The notes under the pieces: model-generated
The model's input: the letters and a program-made list of their open reading frames with translations, nothing else
What the model was told of the DNA's origin: nothing
Database searches by the model: none
Made by a program: the position numbers and the translations under genes
Origin: Betaproteobacteria bacterium
GTDB lineage: Bacteria; Pseudomonadota; Gammaproteobacteria; Burkholderiales; Usitatibacteraceae
Length of the DNA: 64,000 bases
Direction of reading: 5' to 3'
Assembly (NCBI GenBank): GCA_016711875.1
Contig: JADJSD010000001.1
Location: 1,860,001 to 1,924,000, forward strand
In this document: piece after piece, positions 35,473 through 43,975 of the stretch
Numbering within the stretch: the first letter of the stretch is position 1
Layout: each line of letters opens with the position of its first letter

Positions 35473-35669
35473 GGGTGATGCGGGCGGAAAGTCTTGGGAA
35501 CGCCGATGAACGCCGATGGCACGCGGATGAACGCCGATGACAGCTCGTCAAAGAGCGAGATCCGGAAATTGCCGAGATCTCCGAGTCGATCGTCCGCGGA
35601 ATACTTGACCAGCCGTTATCTGCGTTCATCGGCGTGCCATCGGCGTTCATCGGCGTTCCCAGGATTTTT
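35473..35669. repeat. GCCGATGAACGC repeat, inverted pair of arms
   Basis: The left arm (35473-35538) reads GGTGATGCGGGCGGAAAG, then CTTGGGAACGCCGATGAACG, then further units. The right arm (35618-35669) is the reverse complement, ending GGGAACGCCGATGAACGCC when read inward, with a short unrelated centre. It is the same family as 13298-13539. It lies between gabD and the second ggt gene, and its right arm runs directly into the predicted signal peptide of the latter. Confidence 0.8.
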
Positions 35670-37389
35670 GCTCGCCGCACTCCTCGCCGCCGCCTCACTC
35701 GCCGCGACCGCGCAGCAAAGGCCCTCGCAACCCGAGCCGCCCAGCGGCTGGACGCCCAAGAAGCTCGCCACCGCGAAGCAGTACATGGTCGTCGCCGCCA
35801 ACCCCCTCGCCGCCGAGGCGGGCGCGGCGATCCTGGCCAAGGGCGGCAGCGCGGTCGATGCCGTCATCGCGACGCAGCTGGTTCTCGGCCTCGTCGAGCC
35901 CCAGGCCTCGGGGCTGGGGGGCGGCGCCTACTTCATGCACTACGACGCGAAGTCTAAGGCGGTCACCGCCCTCGACGGCCGCGAGACGGCCCCCGCCGGC
36001 GCCACGCGCGAGCTGTTCCTGAACGAAGGCAAGCCGCTCGTCTTCCAGGAGGCCGTCGTGGGCGGGCGAGCCGTCGGCGTTCCGGGCCTTCCGCGCCTCA
36101 TCGAGGTGATGCACGCTCGCCACGGCAAGCTTCCCTGGGCCGCGCTCTTCGCGCCGGCCATCGCCCTCGCCGAAAACGGCTGGCCCCTCTCGCCGCGCGT
36201 GCAGGGGATGATCGCGAAGGACAAGAGCCTCGCCGAGAACGCCGCAGCCCGCGCCTATTTCTTCACCGCGGACGGCAAGCCCCGCGCGGCCGGCGCCATC
36301 CTGCGCAACCCGGCGTATGCGAAGACATTGCGCACCCTCGCCGCGAAGGGCATGGATGCCTTCTACGCGGGCGAGATCGCCGGGGATATCGTGAAGGCGG
36401 TGACGGGGCATCCCGCGAACCCCGGCACGTTGTCCCTCGCCGACCTCGCGGACTATCGCGTGCGCGACGTGGAACCGCTCTGCGGCGCGTACCGTGCCTG
36501 GCGGCTGTGCGGCATGCCGCCTTCTTCTTCGGGCGGCATCGCCGTGCTCCAGATGCTCGGCGTGCTCGAAAGCCGCGACCTCGCCAAGGTGAAGCCGAAC
36601 TCGGCCGAAGCGGCGCATCTTTTCGCGGAGGCTGGCCGCCTCGCCTTCGCCGACCGCAATCGCTACGTCGGCGACGATCGCTTCGTGGACGTCCCGGTTC
36701 GCGGGCTCGTGGACAAGGGGTACCTCGCCGATCGCGCGAAGCTCGTCGCGGACGGCAAGGCGATGGGCCGGGCGCAGCCGGGCACGCCCGCGGGCCTGAA
36801 GGTGGCGCTCGCCGACGACGACCGCGAGGAGCTGCCGGGCACGAGCCACATCGTGGCCGTGGACCGCGAAGGCAACGCCGTCTCGATGACCACCTCGATC
36901 GAGTACTACTTCGGCTCGCGCCAGATGGTGCGCGGGTTCCTGCTCAACAACCAGCTCACGGACTTCAACTTCGAGCCGCTGGCCGATGGCCGCCTCACGG
37001 CCAATGCCATCGCGCCGGGCAAGCGGCCGAGGAGTTCCATGGCGCCCTTCATCGTCACGGACGCGAAGACCGGCCGCCTGGACCAGGTGCTCGGCAGCCC
37101 CGGCGGCAGCCTCATCATCGGCTACGTCGCCAAGACGCTCGTCGCGACGCTCGACTGGAAGCTCGACATGCAATCGGCCATCGACCTGCCCAACCGCGGC
37201 AGCCGCGGCGGGCCCACGGAAATCGAGAAGGGAACGGAACTCGACGCCGTGTCCGGCGCTCTGAAGGCCATGGGTCACGACGTTCGCGCCATCGACATGA
37301 CGAGCGGCCTGGCGGGAATCCGCCGCACGGCCACCGGCTGGGAAGCCGGCGCCGACCCCCGCCGCGAAGGCGCGGCCCGCGGCCGTTAG
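35668..37389 (+). CDS. ggt: Gamma-glutamyltransferase (copy 2), 5' end altered by repeat
   Basis: About 574 residues. Self-cleavage site ELPGTSHIVAVD, substrate blocks VEPQASGLGGGAY, DGRETAPAGA, GMPPSSSGG, RPRSSMAPFIV and GSPGGS are complete. The signal peptide LLAALLAAASLAATAQQ begins at TTG 35668 immediately after the right arm of the repeat. The nearest in-frame ATGs (35494, 35506, 35527) are inside the repeat and would give a charged NADxxxMNAD leader, so the normal start may have been replaced. TTG 35668 is preceded by AGGA at short distance. It resembles the copy at 28137 but is shorter and clearly divergent. Confidence 0.85.
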   Translation: MLAALLAAASLAATAQQRPSQPEPPSGWTPKKLATAKQYMVVAANPLAAEAGAAILAKGGSAVDAVIATQLVLGLVEPQASGLGGGAYFMHYDAKSKAVTALDGRETAPAGATRELFLNEGKPLVFQEAVVGGRAVGVPGLPRLIEVMHARHGKLPWAALFAPAIALAENGWPLSPRVQGMIAKDKSLAENAAARAYFFTADGKPRAAGAILRNPAYAKTLRTLAAKGMDAFYAGEIAGDIVKAVTGHPANPGTLSLADLADYRVRDVEPLCGAYRAWRLCGMPPSSSGGIAVLQMLGVLESRDLAKVKPNSAEAAHLFAEAGRLAFADRNRYVGDDRFVDVPVRGLVDKGYLADRAKLVADGKAMGRAQPGTPAGLKVALADDDREELPGTSHIVAVDREGNAVSMTTSIEYYFGSRQMVRGFLLNNQLTDFNFEPLADGRLTANAIAPGKRPRSSMAPFIVTDAKTGRLDQVLGSPGGSLIIGYVAKTLVATLDWKLDMQSAIDLPNRGSRGGPTEIEKGTELDAVSGALKAMGHDVRAIDMTSGLAGIRRTATGWEAGADPRREGAARGR

Positions 37390-37450
37390 TCCCATTTCGT
37401 CCCGGAATCGCACCCTCCACACTCGCAACCTCGACACGAAAGGATTTCCT

Positions 37451-37900
37451 TTGAAGCGACTCGCTCTCATCACCGCTTTCACCTTCGCCATTGCCACGCT
37501 GCCCGCGCTCGCCCAGACCGGCGGCGGCGCCCCGCTGCCCGCCGAGGTGAAGGAACTGGTCAAGAAGGACACGAAGGAAGGCGCCGGCAAGATGGCCGAC
37601 AACGGCAAGGCCGTGAACATGCAGTACAACGGCTGGCTCTACGACCCCAAGGCCCCGGAGGGCAAGGGCAAGAAGTTCGATTCCTCCTACGACCGCGGCG
37701 GCGCGCCGTTCGGCTTCATCATCGGTGCGGGCAAGGTCATCAAGGGCTGGGACCAGGGCATCGTCGGCATGAAGGAAGGCGGCAAGCGCACGCTCATCAT
37801 CCCGCCGTCCCTGGGCTACGGCGAGCGCGGCGCGGGCGGTGTCATTCCCCCGAACGCGACGCTGCTGTTCGACGTCGAGCTCGTCAACGTCATCAACTGA
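37451..37900 (+). CDS. FKBP-type peptidyl-prolyl isomerase, periplasmic
   Basis: A 149-residue protein with a signal peptide (MKRLALITAFTFAIATLPALAQ) and one FKBP domain: VNMQYNGWLYD, FDSSYDRGGAPFGFIIGAGKVIKGWDQGIVGMKEGGKRTLIIPP, LGYGERGAGGVIPPNATLLFDVELV. The active-site Tyr, Phe, Asp and Trp are all visible. It catalyses proline isomerisation of exported proteins. It starts at TTG 37451, the only site giving a proper signal peptide; AGGA lies upstream. Confidence 0.93.
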   Translation: MKRLALITAFTFAIATLPALAQTGGGAPLPAEVKELVKKDTKEGAGKMADNGKAVNMQYNGWLYDPKAPEGKGKKFDSSYDRGGAPFGFIIGAGKVIKGWDQGIVGMKEGGKRTLIIPPSLGYGERGAGGVIPPNATLLFDVELVNVIN

Positions 37901-37917
37901 CCGCCACGGGTCCCGCC

Positions 37918-38550
37918 ATGCAAGTCACCAGCACCAGCTTCCGGGCCGGCGGGGCCATCCCGCCGGCCCTCGCGTTCTGCAAGCTCGACCCGAAGACGCA
38001 CGCGACGCTTTCGGACAACCGCAGCCCGCAGCTGTCGTGGAGCGGCGCTCCGGCGGGCACGAAGTCCTTCGCGGTCATCTGCCATGACCCGGACGTGCCC
38101 AGCCGCGGCGACGACGTGAACCAGGAAGGCCGCGTCGTGCCGAAGACCCTGCCGCGCGTCGATTTCTTCCACTGGGTGCTCGTCGACCTGCCCGCCTCCG
38201 TGACGAGCCTCGGGGAAGGCGAGTTCGCCTCCAGCGTCACGGCGAAGGGCAAGCCCGGTCCCGCGGCCGCGCACGGCGCCCGGCAGGGCATCAACGACTA
38301 CACCGGCTGGTTCGCGGGCGACAAGGACATGGGCGGCCAGTACTTCGGCTACGACGGCCCCTGCCCCCCGTGGAACGACGAGATCCCGCACCACTACGTC
38401 TTCACCGTGTACGCGCTGGATGTCGCGAAGCTTCCCCTGGATGGCGCCTTCACCGGTGCGCAGGCGCGCGAGGCGTTGCAGGGCCACGTGCTCGCGCAGG
38501 CGGCGATCACCGGCGTGTATTCGCTCAACCCGGCCGTGAAGTATCCGTAG
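37918..38550 (+). CDS. YbhB/YbcL-type PEBP (Raf-kinase-inhibitor-like) protein
   Basis: A 210-residue phosphatidylethanolamine-binding-family protein. The ligand-site blocks are SPQLSWSGAPAGTKSFAVICHDPDVP (anion-binding Asp-Pro-Asp), FFHWVLVDLPA, and GYDGPCPPWNDEIPHHYVFTVYALD. It is longer than E. coli YbhB by an insert around DDVNQEGRVVPKTLPRV. No signal peptide, so cytosolic. Function in bacteria is unclear. It lies 17 bases after the FKBP gene and one base before the CinA-like gene. Confidence 0.9.
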   Translation: MQVTSTSFRAGGAIPPALAFCKLDPKTHATLSDNRSPQLSWSGAPAGTKSFAVICHDPDVPSRGDDVNQEGRVVPKTLPRVDFFHWVLVDLPASVTSLGEGEFASSVTAKGKPGPAAAHGARQGINDYTGWFAGDKDMGGQYFGYDGPCPPWNDEIPHHYVFTVYALDVAKLPLDGAFTGAQAREALQGHVLAQAAITGVYSLNPAVKYP

Positions 38551-39321
38551 GTGCCGGTCGGCCTGCTCATCATCGGCGACGAGATCCTGTCGGGAAAACG
38601 GCAGGACAAGCATCTCTCGAAGGCCATCGAGATCCTGGGTGAGCGCGGCATCGAGCTCGCGTGGGCCGAGTATCTCGGCGACGACCCGGCGCGCATCACC
38701 GCCACGTTGAAGCGGACTTTCGCCACGAGCGATGTCGTCTTCTCCTTCGGCGGCATCGGCGCCACGCCCGACGACTACACGCGCCAGTGCGCTGCAGCCG
38801 CGCTGGGGCGTCCGGTGGTTCGCCACCCCGGCGCGGTGAAGGAGATCGAGGCGCGCTTCGGCGAGGCCGCGTACCCCAGGCGCGTGATCATGGCGGAGTT
38901 CCCGGAAGGCGCCGATCTCGTGCCGAACCCGGTGAATCGCATCGCGGGTTTCTCCGTGGGCACGCACTACTTCCTGCCGGGCTTCCCCGAGATGGCCCAC
39001 GCGATGATGCGCTGGGCGCTCGACACGAAGCACCGCGACCTCTTCAAGGCGAGCCTGCCGTACGAGGAAGCCATCATCGTGCGCGAGGCGGGCGAGTCCG
39101 ACCTCCTCGAGATCATGAACGCGGTCGTGCGCGATTACGCGGACCTCAAGCTCTCCAGCCTGCCGCAATGGCACGGCAACGGCGCGCGCGTGATCGAGCT
39201 TTCGATGCGCGGCGATGCCACGCGCGTGCCGGCCGCCATGGCGTATGTCCGGGCGGAGATCGCGAAGCTCGGGTACCCTTTCGCGGAACGGCCGCCCCAG
39301 TCGGCCCCCGCCAACCCCTGA
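38551..39321 (+). CDS. Molybdopterin-binding (MoCF/CinA N-terminal-like) protein
   Basis: A 256-residue protein whose first 170 residues form a MoaB/MogA-type domain: GLLIIGDEILSGKRQDKHL, FSFGGIGATPDDYTRQCAA, GFSVGTHYFLPGFPEMAH. It is the CinA N-terminal type without the NMN-deamidase domain; such solo proteins may be nucleotide pyrophosphatases. GTG 38551 starts directly after the PEBP stop. The C-terminal 70 residues (YEEAIIVREAGESDLLEIMNAV) match the extra domain seen in this subgroup. Confidence 0.88.
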   Translation: MPVGLLIIGDEILSGKRQDKHLSKAIEILGERGIELAWAEYLGDDPARITATLKRTFATSDVVFSFGGIGATPDDYTRQCAAAALGRPVVRHPGAVKEIEARFGEAAYPRRVIMAEFPEGADLVPNPVNRIAGFSVGTHYFLPGFPEMAHAMMRWALDTKHRDLFKASLPYEEAIIVREAGESDLLEIMNAVVRDYADLKLSSLPQWHGNGARVIELSMRGDATRVPAAMAYVRAEIAKLGYPFAERPPQSAPANP

Positions 39322-39337
39322 AAGAACGGAGACTCCC

Positions 39338-39745
39338 ATGGGCCTGCTCGATTCCCTCCTCGGTTCCCTGTCCCAGTCCGGCGCCGGATCCGGCAGCGGC
39401 AACGAACTCCTCGACACCGTGCTCAAGATGGTGAACGACCCGGCGCACGGCGGCCTTCCCGGGCTCCTGCAGTCCTTCCAGGACAAGGGCCTGGGCGGCA
39501 TCGTGGACAGCTGGGTCTCCACCGGGCAGAACATGCCCATCTCCCCGGACCAGCTCTCGCAGGGCCTGGGCAGCGACAAGCTCGGCTCGCTCGCGCAGAG
39601 CCTGGGCATGGACCAGGGCGACCTTTCCTCGAAACTCTCCGAGCTGCTGCCGAACGTCGTCGACAAGCTCACGCCCGGCGGCCAGGTGCCGCAAGGCAAC
39701 GAGCTGGGCGACCTGCTCGCGTCGGTGACCAAGCGCCTCGGTTGA
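39338..39745 (+). CDS. YidB-like DUF937 protein
   Basis: A 135-residue Gly/Ser/Leu-rich protein: LLDSLLGSLSQSG at the start, then LPGLLQSFQDKGLGGIVDSWVSTGQNMPISPDQLSQGLGSDKLGSLAQSLGMDQGDLSSKLSELLPNVVDKLTPGG. This is the YidB pattern. The ATG at 39338 was chosen because AACGGAGA precedes it and it gives the usual length; in-frame earlier codons lie inside the CinA-like gene. Function is unknown. The stop overlaps the following ATG by one base (TGATG). Confidence 0.88.
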   Translation: MGLLDSLLGSLSQSGAGSGSGNELLDTVLKMVNDPAHGGLPGLLQSFQDKGLGGIVDSWVSTGQNMPISPDQLSQGLGSDKLGSLAQSLGMDQGDLSSKLSELLPNVVDKLTPGGQVPQGNELGDLLASVTKRLG

Positions 39746-40323
39746 TGGCGGTCGCGGCCCGGGGCGCGTTCCTCGCCTTCGCGTTCGCGTTCGTCGCGCC
39801 GCCGGCGCTCGCCGACGAGGCGGCCGCCTGGGCCGCGCTGAAGAAGGGCGGTCACGTTGCCTTCATCCGCCACGAGGCGACCGAGCCCGGCCTGGGCGAC
39901 CCGCCGGGCTACCGCCTCGACGACTGCGCGACGCAGCGCAACCTGTCGGCGCCGGGGCGCGAAGCGGCGAAGCGCCTGGGCGATCGCCTTCGTGCCGAGG
40001 GTGTCGCCATCCACAAGGTCTATACCAGCCCCTGGTGCCGATGCCGCGACACGGCCACGCTCGCCTTCGGCAAGGCCGACGACTGGGACGCCCTTTCGAG
40101 CTTCTTCGACGACCGCGCGCTCGAGCCGGGACTCACCGAGCGCGTGAAGAACCGCGTGGGCACGTATTCGACCCGCAAGCCCAAGGGCACCATCGTGATG
40201 GTCACGCACCACGTGAACATCCAGGCGCTCACCCACCAGGCCGTGGGGCAGGGCGAGATCGTCGTCGTGCGCCCCGACGGGTGCTGCGGCCTCAAGGTCG
40301 TCGGGCGCATCGCCTTGCGCTAG
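39745..40323 (+). CDS. Secreted histidine phosphatase (SixA/PhoE-like)
   Basis: A 192-residue protein with a signal peptide (FLAFAFAFVAPPALADEA) and a histidine-phosphatase domain. The first catalytic motif reads FIRHEATE (RHE instead of the usual RHG), with YTSPWCRCRDTA in the middle and MVTHHVNIQAL as the second His motif. The RHG-to-RHE change keeps the catalytic His and Arg. It probably cleaves a periplasmic phosphoester. ATG 39745 is preferred over TTG 39742. Confidence 0.85.
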   Translation: MAVAARGAFLAFAFAFVAPPALADEAAAWAALKKGGHVAFIRHEATEPGLGDPPGYRLDDCATQRNLSAPGREAAKRLGDRLRAEGVAIHKVYTSPWCRCRDTATLAFGKADDWDALSSFFDDRALEPGLTERVKNRVGTYSTRKPKGTIVMVTHHVNIQALTHQAVGQGEIVVVRPDGCCGLKVVGRIALR

Positions 40324-40412
40324 CGCGCGCCTTCGCTACAGGCGTATTGCATCGGCCGGCGAGGCCTGTGCTACCTTGCCGCGAAAGATCGGGTCAGGGA
40401 GACCCTTCCCCC

Positions 40413-41280
40413 ATGAACGTCACCGTCGTGCGCGCCGCACGGGTCCTCGCCGTCGGACTCGTCGCGCTCGCCTTGTTCGCTCCCGGCGGTGCCTTCGCGC
40501 AGGCCGATACCGCCGCCGCCCGCCGGGTTTTCACCGAAGTGAACGGCAAGCTCGCTTCCCTCGTCGAGACCCGCCTCACGTTGCGGCGACGCGGGGTCGC
40601 ATACGACAACGAGCTGCGCGCGTGGTCCGAGGCCGGGGTGCTTCGCAAGATCGAGTCCGTGGCGCGGGACGATTCGGGCGACGTCGTCGTCGAGTACTAC
40701 TTCGGCAAGGACCAGCAGTTCGTCTTCGCCTTTTCGGCCGTGAAGGGCTGGGAGGGCACGAGGCAGGTCACGCGTGTCGAGCATCGCCAGTATTTCGACG
40801 ACGGGAAGATGTTCAAGTGGCTCGGCGGACGCGAGGCGGCGCCCATCCCCGGGAGCGATCCGGATTTCGCGCGCGAGGCGAATGCGCGCCTCGACGAACT
40901 GGCCGCGTACGTGCCGGCCATCCGCGCGAAGTGGGCTGCCGCAGCGCCGCCGGCAGCCTCGCCGATGCCCGCCACCGTGATGGTCGGCGGCCAGTCGAAG
41001 AGGACCTCGGGGACGCTCGCGAGCCTGGAGAACGGCGACATCGCGTGCTACCTGCATTTCACGGACGAGCGCGGCAAGGCGTTCAGGGAAATGGGCGACT
41101 TCGACTTGTGCGTGCGGGAGAAGGCAACTGGTCGGCCGCCGCCTCGCGCTCACCTGGCGCGTGGTGAGCGTGCAATCCGAGGCGTGCCAGGGCGCGCCCG
41201 ATTGCCGGAAGTCGAAGCTGTTGCCGCTCGTCGTCGGCGTGAAGATCCTGCCCGCGGATTCCGCACGCCCCTCGAAGTGA
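40413..41280 (+). pseudogene. Secreted hypothetical protein, frameshifted near its end
   Basis: Start ATG 40413 gives a signal peptide (VLAVGLVALALFAPGGAFAQA) and a domain of about 220 residues (VEYYFGKDQQFVFAFSAVKG, RQYFDDGKMFKWLGG, GDIACYLHFTDERGKAFREMGDFDLC). After about 41125 the frame turns into Arg/Pro-rich nonsense and would run through the next gene. The adjacent frame instead gives LVGRRLALTWRVVSVQSEAC, DCRKSK, then VVGVKILPADSARPSK, then TGA 41278. Removing one A from GGCAACTGG at about 41127 joins the two. I annotate the whole as one frameshifted gene. The family is not recognised. Confidence 0.72.
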
Positions 41281-41346
41281 CCGCGGCCGCGCCACCATCC
41301 CGACGAAGCAACGAACAAGACAACGTAGAAAGAAAGGCCCGAGCCC

Positions 41347-42012
41347 ATGAACCCCATCCGGATCCTCGCCGCACTGACCCTTCTGCTCGCCAGCACCGGC
41401 GCGCTGGCCGACTGGGCCGTCTGCGCGCCGGAGGGCGGCGTCTGCAAGTTCAGCGGCCGGCACGAGGTGTCCTTCGGCGCGGGCAAGGCCTGGAACACCC
41501 GCGTCTACGAGAACGGCGTCGCGTGCACGGCGGAGCGGTTTGGCGATCCCGCGCCGGGCGTGAAGAAGTCCTGCCAGATCCGCGTCTCGGGCGGCACGAA
41601 GCCCGCGGCGGCGCAGTGGACGCCTTGCGCGCGCGAGGACGGCTTCTGCGCCTTCGATGGCCGGCGCGAGGTGGCCTACGGCACGGAAGGCAAGTGGGTC
41701 ACCAAAGTCTTCGTGAACGGGGTGAAATGCGGTAACGCCGCGTTCGGCGATCCGGCCCCGGGCCAGCAGAAGAGCTGCCGCGTGAAGGTGGCCGAGGGGC
41801 AGGCTCCCGTCTCGCGACTCGACGGCTCGTGGGTTCCGTGCGCTCGGGAGGGCCAGTTCTGCAAGTTCGAGGGCCAGCGCAAGGTGTCCTTCGGCGCCAA
41901 CGGCAAGGTGTCCTACCGTATCGCGCGCGGCGGCATCGCGTGCACGACGGAAAAGTTCGGCGGCGACCCCGTGCCGGGCGTGCCGAAGGGTTGCCACTAC
42001 GACCCGAAGTAG
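41347..42012 (+). CDS. Secreted protein of three Cys-rich repeats
   Basis: A 221-residue protein: signal peptide (MNPIRILAALTLLLASTGALA), then three tandem units at about 23-78, 90-146 and 160-217. Each unit has the pattern W-x2-CAxE-x-G/D-x-(F/V)CxFxGxRxVxFG, then GxxCxxxxFGDPxPGxxKSC. Four cysteines per unit could make two disulphides each. Similar modules occur singly next to secreted glycosidases and lectin-like proteins, so carbohydrate binding is plausible but unproven. The upstream gene is frameshifted, which leaves its operon role unclear. Confidence 0.82.
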   Translation: MNPIRILAALTLLLASTGALADWAVCAPEGGVCKFSGRHEVSFGAGKAWNTRVYENGVACTAERFGDPAPGVKKSCQIRVSGGTKPAAAQWTPCAREDGFCAFDGRREVAYGTEGKWVTKVFVNGVKCGNAAFGDPAPGQQKSCRVKVAEGQAPVSRLDGSWVPCAREGQFCKFEGQRKVSFGANGKVSYRIARGGIACTTEKFGGDPVPGVPKGCHYDPK

Positions 42013-42094
42013 ACGCGGGTGGCGTTGTCGCGATTTCCGGCGGCGCGGTAGCATGGGGGGGAACGTCACGTCCCGCCCCCACAAGGAAAATTCC

Positions 42095-43348
42095 ATGCGA
42101 CCGCTCGCCCTCCTCGCCGTGCTCGGCTTCACCGCCGGCGCGCTCGCCGCCCCCCCGCTTCCTCCCGTCACCGCCGACAAGGCCGGCTTTTCCGCCGAAG
42201 GCCTCGCGCGCATCGATGCCTTTTTCGCTCGCGAGATCGAGGCGAACCGCGTGCCGGGCGCCGTCGTCGCCGTCGCGCGGGACGGCAAGCTCGTGCACTA
42301 CAAGGCCTACGGCTTCCACGACAAGGCGTCGGGCAAGCCCATGACGACCGATGCGATCTTCAACCTCGCCTCGATGACGAAGATCATGGCGAGCGTGGGC
42401 GCGCTCACGCTCAACGAGGAGGGGCGCCTGCCGCTCAAGAGCCGCCTGGACGAGTACCTGCCGCAGTTCAAGGATCAGAAGGTCGGCGTGGTCGGCGCCA
42501 ACGGCGAGGTCACGCTCGAGGCCGCGAAGCAGCCCATCTTCATCCATGACCTCTATCGCCATACCACGGGCTTCGCCTACGGCAACCCGGCCCATCCGGT
42601 CGCGAAGCAGTACCCCGGCGCCTTCGACGCGACGGATACGCCCGGTCCCGATTTCCTCGAGAAGATCGCCAAGGCGCCGCTCGTGAACCAGCCCGGCACG
42701 ACCTTCCAGTACGGCGTGTCCACCGACGTGCTCGGCTTCGTGATCGAGAAGGTGAGCGGCCAGCGCCTGGGCGACTTCCTCAAGGCGCGCGTCTGGGACA
42801 AGGTCGGCATGAAGGACACGATGTTCGTCGTGCCGGAAGGCCAGCTTGCGCGCCTCGCGCAGCCGCTGCCCGTCGATCCGATCAGCGGCAAGCCGCAGGC
42901 CATCAGGATCCTCAAGACGCAATCGAAGTTCGACTGCGCCGGCGCCTGCGCCTTCGGCACGGTCGGCGATTTCCTGCGCTTCGGCCAGATGCTCGTGAAC
43001 GGCGGCGCGATCGACGGCAGGCGCGTCCTCTCGCCCAAGACGGTGGCCTTCATGACCTCGAACCACCTTCCGGCCTCCATCAAGAACAACGTGGCGCTCG
43101 TCGAGCCGCACCGCGACGGCTACAGCTTCGGGCTGGGCGTCGCCGTGCGCGGTTTCGATGGCGTGGCCGCGACGCCGGGCACCGCCGGCGACTTCTCCTG
43201 GAACGGCGCCAACGGCACCTCGATGTGGGCCGACCCGAAGGAAAGGCTCGTGGTGGTCGTCGGCACCGTCGCGCCGGGCGACATCCGCAAGTACTACCGC
43301 GAGCAGATGGGCGCGCTGGTCTACGGCGCGATGACGAAGCTGCGCTGA
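42095..43348 (+). CDS. Serine hydrolase, class C beta-lactamase family
   Basis: A 417-residue periplasmic protein; signal peptide MRPLALLAVLGFTAGALAAPP from ATG 42095 (preceded by AAGGAAA), better than the ATG at 42053. Catalytic Ser-x-x-Lys is SMTK in NLASMTKIMAS, with the Tyr motif in FQYGVSTDVLG. The C-terminal Trp/His-type motif region is WNGANGTSMWADP. The length and the IHDLYRHTTGFAYG segment fit an EstB/PBP-like esterase or D-aminopeptidase more than a true beta-lactamase. Substrate unknown. Confidence 0.9.
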   Translation: MRPLALLAVLGFTAGALAAPPLPPVTADKAGFSAEGLARIDAFFAREIEANRVPGAVVAVARDGKLVHYKAYGFHDKASGKPMTTDAIFNLASMTKIMASVGALTLNEEGRLPLKSRLDEYLPQFKDQKVGVVGANGEVTLEAAKQPIFIHDLYRHTTGFAYGNPAHPVAKQYPGAFDATDTPGPDFLEKIAKAPLVNQPGTTFQYGVSTDVLGFVIEKVSGQRLGDFLKARVWDKVGMKDTMFVVPEGQLARLAQPLPVDPISGKPQAIRILKTQSKFDCAGACAFGTVGDFLRFGQMLVNGGAIDGRRVLSPKTVAFMTSNHLPASIKNNVALVEPHRDGYSFGLGVAVRGFDGVAATPGTAGDFSWNGANGTSMWADPKERLVVVVGTVAPGDIRKYYREQMGALVYGAMTKLR

Positions 43349-43350
43349 CG

Positions 43351-43962
43351 ATGCCGGTCGCGGACGACGGCGAAGGGCTCGCGGTCCCGGGGGCGACACC
43401 CGGGGGTCGCGGCGCGCTCCGGCGCCTGCTTCAGCGCTATTCCGTGAGCGCGAAGCACCTGCTGGAGCCCGGCCCCACCGACGACGAGCTCTGGCAGGTG
43501 GCCATGGCCGCGCTGCGCGCACCCGATCACGAGAAGCGCATTCCCTGGCGATTCGTCGTGGCGCGAGGCGAGGGGCTCGCCAGGCTCGCCGATCTCTACG
43601 TCGACTACGGGCGCCGCCACGGCAAGGAAGGCCGCGAGCTCGACTTCGAGCGCGAGAAGGCGATGCAGGCGCCCGTCGTCATCGCCATCATCGCGCGCAT
43701 CAATCCCCACGACGAGGTCGTGCCGCCCCAGGAGCAGTGGATGGCCGTGGGCGGCGCCGTCGCGAACGCGGTGAACGCGCTGCACTTCATGGGCTACGGG
43801 GCGAAGGTGGTCTCCGGCGCGCGGGCGAGGGACCCCGCGATCGTCGCGGCGCATTGCCGCGAGGGCGAGGAACTGGTCGGCTGGATCGCGGCGGGCTCGC
43901 TCGGGAAGCCGCCCAAGGCCCGCGGCGAGATCGACGCGGGCGCGGTGCTCGGGAAGTTCTGA
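43351..43962 (+). CDS. Nitroreductase-family protein
   Basis: A 203-residue FMN-dependent oxidoreductase. The FMN-site Arg/Ser segment is RYSVSAKHLLEPGPTDDELWQVAMAALRAPDH, then WRFVVARGEG, the dimer region QEQWMAVGGAVANAVNALHFMGYG, and GWIAAGSLGKPPKARG at the flavin phosphate. It reduces nitro or quinone compounds with NAD(P)H; the natural substrate is unknown. It starts two bases after the serine hydrolase stop, so it is co-transcribed with it. Confidence 0.9.
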   Translation: MPVADDGEGLAVPGATPGGRGALRRLLQRYSVSAKHLLEPGPTDDELWQVAMAALRAPDHEKRIPWRFVVARGEGLARLADLYVDYGRRHGKEGRELDFEREKAMQAPVVIAIIARINPHDEVVPPQEQWMAVGGAVANAVNALHFMGYGAKVVSGARARDPAIVAAHCREGEELVGWIAAGSLGKPPKARGEIDAGAVLGKF

Positions 43963-43975
43963 GGCAGGCCCCGCA

